Source of the DNA: an uncultured Eubacterium sp.
GTDB taxonomy: Bacteria > Bacillota > Clostridia > Lachnospirales > Lachnospiraceae
Length of the DNA: 5,018 nucleotides
Assembly (NCBI GenBank): GCA_910586045.1
Contig: CAJUIH010000065.1
Coordinates: 1-5,018, forward strand
Direction of reading: 5' to 3'
The translations under genes and the position numbers were made by a program. The notes beneath the pieces were generated by a model that saw nothing but the letters and a program-made list of their open reading frames with translations, did no database searches and had not been told where the DNA came from. Shown here piece by piece: positions 1 to 5,018 of the stretch; the stretch's first letter is position 1; the number at the start of each line of letters is the position of its first letter.

Positions 1-19
1 GGAATATTTCACATTGGAA

Positions 20-43
20 ATAAAATGAAATATTTCATTTTAT
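20..43. promoter_or_regulatory. Perfect 24-bp AT-rich palindrome, candidate operator
   Basis: Positions 20-31 (ATAAAATGAAAT) are the exact reverse complement of 32-43, giving a gapless palindrome with core TGAAATATTTCA. The 9-mer AATATTTCA of its right half recurs at 3-11, and ATGAAATA of its left half recurs at 63-70, so the site sits in a small cluster of half-sites. Such symmetry is typical of an operator for a dimeric regulator. The two-base centre resembles the layout of FadR-subfamily GntR operators, but the regulator cannot be named because no regulator gene is in the window. The palindrome lies about 80 bp upstream of the best -10 box, so it would suit activation, looping, or control of a divergent gene left of the window. 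Confidence 0.5.
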
Positions 44-67
44 ATATTGAATGATAATGCACATGAA

Positions 68-90
68 ATAAAAAATAATTGTTTTTTTAT
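68..90 (+). promoter_or_regulatory. A-tract/T-tract block, possible UP element
   Basis: Six adenines (70-75) and seven thymines (82-88) flank TAATTG, and ATAAAAAA at 68-75 is the reverse complement of TTTTTTAT at 83-90. Measured from a start site expected near 138, this falls roughly at -48 to -70, overlapping and extending upstream of the usual position of an UP element bound by the RNA polymerase alpha subunit. Intrinsic DNA curvature is an equally good reading. It could also fold as an A/U hairpin, but with no G-C pairs it is unlikely to be a working terminator. Confidence 0.35.
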
Positions 91-102
91 TTGATATGTC
101 AA

Positions 103-131
103 TAGTAAATCGGCATATACAGCAATATAAT
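103..131 (+). promoter_or_regulatory. Probable sigma-A promoter of the operon
   Basis: A consensus -10 box TATAAT lies at 126-131. At the standard 17-bp spacing the -35 position (103-108) reads TAGTAA, only three of six matches to TTGACA. There is no TG extension of the -10. A strong -10 with a poor -35 suggests dependence on an activator or on the upstream A/T tract. Transcription would start near 138 and give a leader of about 40 nt before garR. An alternative pairing of TTGATA (91-96) with TATACA (116-121) has 19-bp spacing and is weaker. Confidence 0.5.
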
Positions 132-163
132 ACACTTGAAAGGAACGAAAAACCATTTAAAAT

Positions 164-170
164 AAGGAGG
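164..170 (+). promoter_or_regulatory. Strong ribosome binding site of garR
   Basis: AAGGAGG matches the anti-Shine-Dalgarno sequence fully and ends 8 nt before the ATG at 179, which fixes that start. It is the strongest ribosome binding site in the window. Confidence 0.85.
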
Positions 171-178
171 AAGCAATC

Positions 179-1069
179 ATGAAAGTAGGATTTATTGGAC
201 TGGGCATTATGGGGAAACCGATGAGTAAAAATCTGGTGAAAGCAGGCTATGACCTGGTAGTTTGCGATTTCAAGAAAGAATCGGTGGACGAGTTGGTCGC
301 GATGGGTGCGCAGGCGGCGGCAAACGGCGCGCAGGCAGCGCAGCAGTGCGATGTGATCATTACTATGGTGCCTAATTCCCCGCATGTACGCGCGGCTGTC
401 TTTGGCGAGGGCGGCATAGCGGAAACCGCAAAACCGGGTACGGTTCTGATCGATATGAGCTCCATTGATCCGGTAGAAAGCAAAAAAATCGGGGCGGAAT
501 TGGCCCAAAAAGGGATCGATATGCTGGACGCCCCGGTATCCGGCGGGGAACCGAAAGCCATTGACGGCACATTGTCTGTGATGGTTGGCGGCAAAAAAGA
601 ATTATTTGACAAATACTATGATCTGTTAATGGTTATGGCAGGTTCGGTTGTTTACGTCGGCGAACTTGGTTCCGGCAATGTGGCAAAACTGGCAAACCAG
701 ATTGTGGTAGCGGTGAATATCGCGGCGGTATCCGAAGCGCTGACCTTTGCGAAAAAAGCCGGCACAGATCCAGAATTGGTATACCAGGCGATCCGCGGCG
801 GACTCGCAGGCTCTACCGTGATGGACGCGAAAGCGCCGATGATGCTTTCGGGCAATTACAATCCGGGATTTCGTATCGAACTGCATATCAAAGATCTGAA
901 TAACGCGCTGAACGCGGCGCATGCGATCAACTCCCCGGTTCCGTTAACGGCGCAGATGATGGAAGTCATGCAGTTTTTAAAGGCCGAAGGCTGCGAAAAG
1001 GAAGACCATGACAGCATTGTCAAATATTACGAGAAGATTTCCGGTACGAGCATTGTAAAAGAAAAATAA
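179..1069 (+). CDS. garR: Tartronate semialdehyde reductase (2-hydroxy-3-oxopropionate reductase)
   Basis: This cytoplasmic enzyme reduces tartronate semialdehyde to D-glycerate with NAD(P)H, the third step of the galactarate/glucarate route. The 296-residue protein has the full length of the beta-hydroxyacid dehydrogenase family. The N-terminal Rossmann fold carries GLGIMG (7-12). The substrate-binding motif DAPVSGGEPKA spans 117-127, and the catalytic helix GSGNVAKLANQ (164-174) contains the expected Lys170 and Asn173. The mostly helical C-terminal half includes AIRGGLAGS (204-212) and FRIELHIKDL (231-240). From memory it closely resembles E. coli GarR over its whole length, much more than it resembles 3-hydroxyisobutyrate dehydrogenases. 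Asp30 closes the second beta strand and is followed by Phe rather than Arg, which hints at NADH preference (inference). It is the first gene of the cluster, and its position beside a glycerate kinase supports glycerate as product. Confidence 0.95.
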   Translation: MKVGFIGLGIMGKPMSKNLVKAGYDLVVCDFKKESVDELVAMGAQAAANGAQAAQQCDVIITMVPNSPHVRAAVFGEGGIAETAKPGTVLIDMSSIDPVESKKIGAELAQKGIDMLDAPVSGGEPKAIDGTLSVMVGGKKELFDKYYDLLMVMAGSVVYVGELGSGNVAKLANQIVVAVNIAAVSEALTFAKKAGTDPELVYQAIRGGLAGSTVMDAKAPMMLSGNYNPGFRIELHIKDLNNALNAAHAINSPVPLTAQMMEVMQFLKAEGCEKEDHDSIVKYYEKISGTSIVKEK

Positions 1070-1110
1070 GAAACAAGAAAGTTAGGACTACTCCAAAGAA
1101 GAAAGAGTGC

Positions 1111-1156
1111 GGTAAAGCCTTTTTCATTTCCGGTTGCACACGAACAGGGCTTTATT
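1111..1156 (+). repeat. Inverted repeat in the garR-permease gap
   Basis: TAAAGCC (1113-1119) pairs exactly with GGCTTTA (1148-1154). G-U pairs can extend the stem to 1111-1120 with 1147-1156, leaving a loop of about 26 nt. There is no T-run after it, so it is not an intrinsic terminator. It lies in the longest gap of the cluster and ends about 10 nt before the permease ribosome binding site, so an effect on mRNA stability or translation is possible. The loop is long and the pairing may be chance. Confidence 0.25.
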
Positions 1157-1166
1157 GTAAGATTAC

Positions 1167-1173
1167 GAGGTGA
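1167..1173 (+). promoter_or_regulatory. Ribosome binding site deciding the permease start
   Basis: GAGGTGA ends 5 nt before the ATG at 1179. An in-frame GTG at 1170 lies inside this site and cannot be served by it, so the ATG at 1179 is chosen and the protein is 466 residues long. Confidence 0.75.
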
Positions 1174-1178
1174 GAAAA

Positions 1179-2579
1179 ATGAGTGAATCTACACGTATGC
1201 TGATCGGCCTGATTGTAGGTATCCTTATCATGGTTGTGCTTGTGTCAAAGACGAAAGTGCATACCTTTATTGCCCTGATGATAGCGTCGGGAATTACGGG
1301 CATCATCGGGGGCATGCCTCTGGTAGATCTTGCCCAGGAGGATGGTACAAAGATCACAGGCCTTGTAACGGCGATCCAGGAAGGGTTCGGCAGTACGCTT
1401 AAAAGTACCGGAATCATTATCGGGCTGGGCGTTATGATGGGCGGTATTCTGGAGAAATCCGGCGCCGCTGAAAAAATGGCTTATTCCTTTATTAAGGCAG
1501 TCGGCAAGAAAAAAGAGGAATGGGCGCTTGCCATTACCGGATGGTTTATCGCGATTCCGGTATTCGCGGACTCTGCGATCGTTATTTTTGCACCGCTTTG
1601 TAAGGCAATTTCTAAAGTAACGGGCAAATCGCTGGTTGGACTCGCGCTTGCTATGGCGGCGGGCCTGCAGTTGACGCACTGTCTGGTTCCGCCGACGCCG
1701 GGTCCTACGACAGCAGCCAGCATGCTTGGGGTGGATGTCGGCCAGATGATTATCTGCGGTTCTTTGATATCCATACCAATGATGATTATAGCGGTCATTT
1801 ACTGCCAGAGGCTTGGAAAGAAAATCTATCAGGTTCCGACCGACGACGGCGGGTTTGAGCGCAAAGAGTTCCGGCAGGAATACATAAAATCCATGGAAGA
1901 ATTGGACCACATGATCGGACAGAAAAAACTTCCGGGGCTTGGCATGTCCATTGCGCCGATTGTAGTACCGCTCATATTAATCCTTGCAAATACCATTTTA
2001 GACCTTGCGGGGACGAGCATTCCGGTGCTGGCGTTTCTTGGAGCGCCGATTGTGGCCCTTTCCATCGGTACCTTAATTGCTATTTACGGCCTGATGGCAA
2101 AGGATGATACAAAAGAAGTACTCAAAATCATGGACGATGCGATCAAAAGCACGGGTATTATTATGCTGATTACCGGTGCGGGCGGTTCGCTCGGCAACGT
2201 GATCAAAGTCAGCGGAGTCGGCACGGCGCTTGGGGAAGTCGTAATGAAAATGCCGCTTCCGGCAATTTTAATCCCGTTTATTATCGCGGCGCTGATGCGT
2301 ATTGCCCTTGGTTCCGCGACCGTAGCCATTACAACGGCAGCGTCCCTTTCCGCATCCCTGATGGGGGCGATTTCGGTCAGCCCGCTGTTGATGGCGGTAT
2401 CCTGCTGTGTCGGCGCGATCTCATTTTCTTACTTTAATGACAGCGGGTTTTGGGTATGGAACGGCATGTTCGGAGTTACGGAGCTAAAAGACCAGATCCG
2501 CTGCAAGACGGCTATTTCGCTGATTATGGCAGGCGTCGGCATTGTAGAGCTTTTAGTGTTGTCTATGTTCATGCATTAA
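1179..2579 (+). CDS. GntP-family sugar-acid:H+ symporter
   Basis: This inner-membrane permease probably brings the sugar acid into the cell with protons. The 466-residue protein has the family's usual length and is mostly hydrophobic. Membrane spans begin at 7-23 and 27-46, more follow in close succession, and the last is at about 443-464. One hydrophilic loop lies at about 210-256. GntP-family landmarks are EKSGAAEKM (92-100), the PVFADSAIVIFAPL stretch (127-140), PPTPGP (171-176), GAGGSLGNVI (333-342), RIALGSATVAITTAA (374-388) and NDSGFWVW near the C-terminus (420-427). The family includes gluconate, idonate and related permeases. The substrate cannot be read from the sequence, and the neighbours suggest an aldarate or aldonate. 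Enterobacterial galactarate/glucarate uptake uses an unrelated MFS transporter, so a GntP member here is a variation. Confidence 0.93.
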   Translation: MSESTRMLIGLIVGILIMVVLVSKTKVHTFIALMIASGITGIIGGMPLVDLAQEDGTKITGLVTAIQEGFGSTLKSTGIIIGLGVMMGGILEKSGAAEKMAYSFIKAVGKKKEEWALAITGWFIAIPVFADSAIVIFAPLCKAISKVTGKSLVGLALAMAAGLQLTHCLVPPTPGPTTAASMLGVDVGQMIICGSLISIPMMIIAVIYCQRLGKKIYQVPTDDGGFERKEFRQEYIKSMEELDHMIGQKKLPGLGMSIAPIVVPLILILANTILDLAGTSIPVLAFLGAPIVALSIGTLIAIYGLMAKDDTKEVLKIMDDAIKSTGIIMLITGAGGSLGNVIKVSGVGTALGEVVMKMPLPAILIPFIIAALMRIALGSATVAITTAASLSASLMGAISVSPLLMAVSCCVGAISFSYFNDSGFWVWNGMFGVTELKDQIRCKTAISLIMAGVGIVELLVLSMFMH

Positions 2580-2580
2580 G

Positions 2581-2602
2581 CTTTGCGGCGGCGGATGCAA
2601 AG
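2581..2602 (+). repeat. Small hairpin after the permease gene
   Basis: CTTTGC (2581-2586) pairs perfectly with GCAAAG (2597-2602) around a 10-nt GC-rich loop, starting 2 nt after the permease stop codon. No T-run follows, so it does not look like a terminator. It could stabilise the end of the upstream message. It directly abuts the 17-bp tandem repeat, sharing two bases with it. Confidence 0.35.
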
Positions 2603-2634
2603 AATTTGTATAGAAAGAGAATTTGTACAGAAAG
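2601..2634 (+). repeat. 17-bp tandem duplication in the permease-aldolase gap
   Basis: AGAATTTGTATAGAAAG (2601-2617) is followed without a gap by AGAATTTGTACAGAAAG (2618-2634). The copies differ at one base (T2611 versus C2628). The period is not a multiple of three, which argues that this stretch is untranslated. It sits just before the ribosome binding site of the aldolase gene. It may be a recent slippage duplication or a pair of protein- or RNA-binding sites. Confidence 0.8.
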
Positions 2635-2640
2635 AAAAGA

Positions 2641-2645
2641 GAGGG
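2641..2645 (+). promoter_or_regulatory. Ribosome binding site deciding the aldolase start
   Basis: GAGGG lies 6 nt before the ATG at 2652. Starting here gives an N-terminus (MNTDFIKGVVVPILTP) typical of the DapA family. The frame is open further upstream to a TTG at 2583, but that extension would be a basic, low-complexity leader running through the 17-bp repeat, and no ribosome binding site precedes it. Confidence 0.65.
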
Positions 2646-2651
2646 AAAGAA

Positions 2652-3551
2652 ATGAATACGGATTTTATCAAAGGGGTCGTCGTTCCCATTCTGACCCCGA
2701 TTGACCAGGAAGAACAGATTGACGAGCAGAAATTGCGCGAACAGGTCGACTATGTGATCGAAGGCGGCGTCCAAGGCATTCTCGCCTTTGGCAGCAACGG
2801 TGAATTTTATTCGATCGAGGAAGCAGAAATGGAGCGCGGCCTGTGGATTATGGCAGACCAGGCGGCAGGCAGGGTGCCGGTTTATTTTGGAATCGGCGCG
2901 ATCAGTACAAAAAAATGCGTGCGCCTTGCAAAAATGGCCGCGGCAAACAAAGCGGCGGGCATTTCCGTGCTTCAGCCGATGTTTTTAAAGCCGACCGAAG
3001 CAGAACTGTTCGCGCATTTTCAGACAATTGCGCAGGCGGTGCCTGACGTACCGGTGCTGCTGTACAATAATCCGGGCCGGGTCGGCTATACGATGTCCGC
3101 GGGGTTGGTGGAGCGGCTGGCGCATGAAGTGGAAAATATTGTCGGTATGAAAGATACAAGCGGCGATATGACACAGACGGCGGAATTTATCCGCAGGACA
3201 AGGGATGTCGGATTTAAGGTATTCGGCGGCAAGGATACGCTGCTGTACGCATCCTTGTGCCACGGCGCGGTCGGCGGTGTGTGCACGGCGGGCAATTTTA
3301 TGCCGGAGCTTATCACGGATATTTACAACAAATATATAGCGGGCGATCTGGCAGGTTCGCTGGAAGCGCAGTTTAAGCTGAACCCGGTGCGCCTTTCCAT
3401 GGACGGTGCAAGCTTCCCGGTGGCGGCAAAGGATATGGCGAACCTGCGCGGCAGAAACGTCGGAGCGCCGTATACGCCGAACCTGCCGACGCCGGAGGGG
3501 CCGGCATTGGGCAACATCCGGACGGAAATGGAAAAGGCCGGACTTTTGTAA
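2652..3551 (+). CDS. DapA/N-acetylneuraminate-lyase-family aldolase, likely sugar-acid pathway
   Basis: This is a class I (Schiff-base) aldolase or dehydratase with a TIM-barrel fold, 299 residues long as is usual for the family. Visible landmarks are the substrate-carboxylate loop GSNGE (47-51), YNNPGR (138-143) with catalytic Tyr138 and Arg143, and GMKDTSGD (165-172) with the Schiff-base Lys167. FGGKD (191-195) and GAVGGVCTAGN (205-215) follow. Compared with E. coli DapA, the second tyrosine of the catalytic triad (Tyr107) appears to be Phe111, and the GTTGE loop is GSNGE, so true lysine-pathway dihydrodipicolinate synthase is unlikely. In this cluster the best inferred reaction is 5-keto-4-deoxy-glucarate to pyruvate plus tartronate semialdehyde, feeding GarR. 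Alternatives are 2-keto-3-deoxy-gluconate aldolase or the decarboxylating 5-dehydro-4-deoxyglucarate dehydratase. The family is certain; the substrate is inferred. The glycerate kinase gene follows after 26 nt. Confidence 0.92.
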   Translation: MNTDFIKGVVVPILTPIDQEEQIDEQKLREQVDYVIEGGVQGILAFGSNGEFYSIEEAEMERGLWIMADQAAGRVPVYFGIGAISTKKCVRLAKMAAANKAAGISVLQPMFLKPTEAELFAHFQTIAQAVPDVPVLLYNNPGRVGYTMSAGLVERLAHEVENIVGMKDTSGDMTQTAEFIRRTRDVGFKVFGGKDTLLYASLCHGAVGGVCTAGNFMPELITDIYNKYIAGDLAGSLEAQFKLNPVRLSMDGASFPVAAKDMANLRGRNVGAPYTPNLPTPEGPALGNIRTEMEKAGLL

Positions 3552-3577
3552 GCAATTTTGGAAAGGAACAAAACAGT

Positions 3578-4825
3578 ATGTCGTTACGGGAAGATGCAGA
3601 TCGGATTATCAAAGAAGCGATTCAGCAGGTACTGCCGGATCAGGCCGTCAAGCAGGCATTGGCCGAAAAAAAATTTGACGGCGGCAGACTATTCGTCATA
3701 GCAGCGGGAAAAGCGGCATGGCAGATGGCAAAAGCCGCGTCGGAGCTGTTAGGCAGTAAAATAGAAAGCGGCGTCGTCATAACAAAATACGACCATGTAA
3801 AAGGGGAAATCGACCGGATGGCCTGTTACGAGGCAGGCCACCCGGTGCCGGATGAAAACTCTTTTACAGGAACACAGGCGGCGCTGGACCTTGTCAGCGG
3901 CCTTGCCGTGGAGGATACCGTTTTATTCCTCTTATCCGGCGGCGGGTCGGCGCTGTTTGAAAAACCGTTGGTTTCCGGGGAAGAACTGGCGGACCTTACC
4001 AAACAGCTTTTGGCCTGCGGGGCGGATATTGTGGAAATGAATACCGTCCGCAAGCGGCTTTCCGGTGTAAAAGGCGGAAAATTCGCAAAACTGTGCGAAC
4101 CGGCGCATGTATACAGCATCGTGCTCAGCGATATTTTAGGGGATCCGCTGGACATGATTGCGTCCGGCCCGGCCTATCCGGATACGTCGACTTGTGCATC
4201 CGCCCTGTCTATCGCGGAAAAATACCACTTAAAGCTCAGCAGCCAGGCGCTGCAGTGCCTGAAAACGGAAACGCCGAAAGAACTGCGCAATGTCGAAACG
4301 CAGATTACAGGAAGCGTGCGGAACCTGTGCCAGGCGGCTGCGCAGGCGTGTGAAAAGCTTGGTTATGAAAGTATGATCCTGACAGACCATTTGGAATGCG
4401 AGGCGAAAGAGGCCGGTTCTTTTCTGGCGTCGATCGCGAAAACCTATGCGCGCAACAGGAAAAAACGGGCATTTATCGCCGGCGGGGAAACGATCGTACA
4501 TTTGACCGGAACCGGAAAAGGCGGGCGCAATCAGGAATTGGCATTGTCTGCGGCTTTGGGAATCGCGGGTCTGGAAAGGACGGCGGTATTCAGCATAGGC
4601 AGTGACGGGACGGACGGGCCGACGGATGCGGCGGGCGGTTACTGCGACAGCAGGACGAAAGAACGGCTGGACAAAATGGGGCTTGCAATCTATGACGTAC
4701 TGAACCGAAATGACGCGTATCATGCGCTTGGGCAGTGCGGCGGATTAATTGTGACAGGGGCGACCGGAACCAATGTAAACGATGTAGCCGTGCTGCTGAT
4801 CGGGGGAGAAGAAAGGGATGCATAA
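3578..4825 (+). CDS. Type-2 (MOFRL-family) glycerate kinase
   Basis: This cytoplasmic enzyme phosphorylates D-glycerate with ATP; characterised bacterial members mostly give 2-phosphoglycerate, which enters lower glycolysis. The 415-residue protein has the normal two-domain layout. The N-terminal DUF4147 region (about 5-230) carries GKAAWQMA (44-51), GHPVPDENS (87-95), LLSGGGSAL (118-126), NTVRKRLSGVKGGK (155-168) and SDILGDPLDMIASGP (184-198). The C-terminal MOFRL region (about 300-408) has GGETIV (302-307), GKGGRNQE (313-320), GSDGTDGPTDAAGG (341-354) and TGTNVND (396-402). The start follows GGAAAGGA (3560-3567) by 10 nt. Homologues are sometimes labelled hydroxypyruvate reductase (TtuD) in databases, but the motifs and neighbouring garR favour the kinase. 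It is unrelated to the GarK/GlxK glycerate kinases of enterobacteria. Confidence 0.92.
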   Translation: MSLREDADRIIKEAIQQVLPDQAVKQALAEKKFDGGRLFVIAAGKAAWQMAKAASELLGSKIESGVVITKYDHVKGEIDRMACYEAGHPVPDENSFTGTQAALDLVSGLAVEDTVLFLLSGGGSALFEKPLVSGEELADLTKQLLACGADIVEMNTVRKRLSGVKGGKFAKLCEPAHVYSIVLSDILGDPLDMIASGPAYPDTSTCASALSIAEKYHLKLSSQALQCLKTETPKELRNVETQITGSVRNLCQAAAQACEKLGYESMILTDHLECEAKEAGSFLASIAKTYARNRKKRAFIAGGETIVHLTGTGKGGRNQELALSAALGIAGLERTAVFSIGSDGTDGPTDAAGGYCDSRTKERLDKMGLAIYDVLNRNDAYHALGQCGGLIVTGATGTNVNDVAVLLIGGEERDA

Positions 4826-4840
4826 ACAGGAAGAACCTGT
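4826..4840 (+). repeat. Short hairpin between kinase and dehydratase genes
   Basis: ACAGG (4826-4830) and CCTGT (4836-4840) form a perfect 5-bp stem with loop AAGAA, immediately after the kinase stop codon. No T-run follows, so termination is unlikely. It may act as a small stabiliser or be chance. Confidence 0.3.
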
Positions 4841-4864
4841 CTGCAAAGGTATGGGGGAAAATAA

Positions 4865-5018
4865 ATGGCAAAACGTAGTTATGTAAAAATAAACGAACAG
4901 GACAACGTAGCAATTGCGGTGCATGATATCGCGGCCGGCACCGTTGTCGCCGAAGGGCTGACAGCCAGGCAGGATATCCCGCAGGCGCATAAAATCGCCC
5001 TATGCGATATCGAAAAGG
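4865..5018 (+). CDS. UxaA/GarD-family sugar-acid dehydratase, N-terminal SAF domain (cut by window edge)
   Basis: Only the first 51 codons are present. They begin MAKRSYVKINEQDNVAIAVHD and continue with IAAGTVV (22-28) and DIPQAHKIALCDIEK (37-51). The pattern of 'I..NE.DNVA.A..DI.AGT' followed by 'DIP.AHKIAL.DI' is characteristic of the SAF domain that opens altronate dehydratase (UxaA) and galactarate dehydratase (GarD). These enzymes remove water from a sugar acid to give a 2-keto-3-deoxy acid. The start is well fixed: a TAA lies in frame directly before the ATG, and the G-run at 4853-4857 provides a ribosome binding site with 7-nt spacing. Beside garR and a glycerate kinase, galactarate is the favoured substrate. 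The visible part cannot tell a full-length enzyme from the short SAF-only subunit of a split two-gene form. Confidence 0.85.
   Translation, partial: MAKRSYVKINEQDNVAIAVHDIAAGTVVAEGLTARQDIPQAHKIALCDIEK

Noticed and set aside
20..43. Palindrome as an intrinsic terminator of an upstream gene
   Set aside because: The stem would contain almost only A-U pairs and needs several central bases for a loop, so it would be weak. No coding end is visible to its left.
103..121. Catabolite-responsive element (CcpA site) around the CG at 111-112
   Set aside because: The flanking bases match the cre consensus poorly on both sides.
1134..1163. Internal promoter (TTGCAC with TAAGAT) before the permease
   Set aside because: Both boxes are poor matches, and the -10 would lie only about 15 nt from the start codon, leaving almost no leader.
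1170..1178. GTG start for the permease three codons upstream
   Set aside because: The GTG lies within the GAGGTGA ribosome binding site that serves the ATG at 1179.
1245..1910. Long antisense open frame (221 codons) opposite the permease gene
   Set aside because: It lies wholly inside a clear GntP-family gene, its translation is rich in Arg, His and Cys without a recognisable domain, and it has no supported start signal. The same applies to the antisense frames at 35-508 and 4229-4723.
2583..2651. N-terminal extension of the aldolase from TTG at 2583
   Set aside because: The added 23 residues are basic and unlike the family N-terminus, they run through a non-triplet tandem repeat, and no ribosome binding site precedes the TTG.
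2652..3551. Lysine-pathway dihydrodipicolinate synthase (dapA)
   Set aside because: The triad tyrosine equivalent to DapA Tyr107 appears to be Phe111, the GTTGE loop is GSNGE, and all neighbours belong to sugar-acid catabolism.
1..5018. Mobile element, CRISPR array, tRNA or other RNA gene
   Set aside because: I found no terminal repeats, transposase or integrase motifs, spaced direct repeats, or cloverleaf-like sequence on either strand.

Overview
The window holds one strand-uniform gene cluster for catabolism of a sugar acid, most likely an aldarate such as galactarate or glucarate, preceded by an AT-rich control region. All five genes lie on the + strand. In order they are a tartronate semialdehyde reductase (garR), a GntP-family sugar-acid permease, a DapA/N-acetylneuraminate-lyase-family aldolase, a type-2 (MOFRL) glycerate kinase, and the start of a UxaA/GarD-type sugar-acid dehydratase that runs off the right edge. 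The gaps are 109, 72, 26 and 39 nt. No convincing terminator lies between the genes, so a single operon is the simplest reading.

The strong AGGAGG-type ribosome binding sites, the very AT-rich leader (about 22% G+C over positions 1-160) in front of G+C-richer genes, and the mix of families suggest a Firmicute, probably a gut- or anaerobe-type Clostridia. This is inference from style, not a taxonomic identification.

Layout: positions 1-178 hold no gene. They contain a perfect 24-bp palindrome (20-43) with related half-sites on both sides, an A-tract/T-tract block (68-90), and a consensus TATAAT (126-131) with a weak -35. Genes then fill 179 to 5018. The gap before the aldolase gene holds a small hairpin and a perfectly abutting 17-bp tandem duplication. 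The gaps after garR and after the kinase gene hold short inverted repeats.

Working model: the permease imports the sugar acid and the UxaA/GarD-like enzyme dehydrates it to 5-keto-4-deoxy-glucarate. The DapA-family lyase cleaves that to pyruvate plus tartronate semialdehyde, GarR reduces the latter to D-glycerate, and the kinase makes 2-phosphoglycerate for glycolysis. In enterobacteria the cleavage step uses the metal-dependent class II aldolase GarL, the kinase is of the other glycerate-kinase family (GarK), and uptake is by an MFS transporter. Here three steps appear to be filled by unrelated families. An alternative is that the dehydratase acts on an aldonate such as altronate, which would leave the role of GarR less well explained. 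I see no defence system, mobile element, CRISPR array or RNA gene, and nothing that amounts to a wholly undescribed system. The points of interest are the pathway variant and the regulatory repeats.
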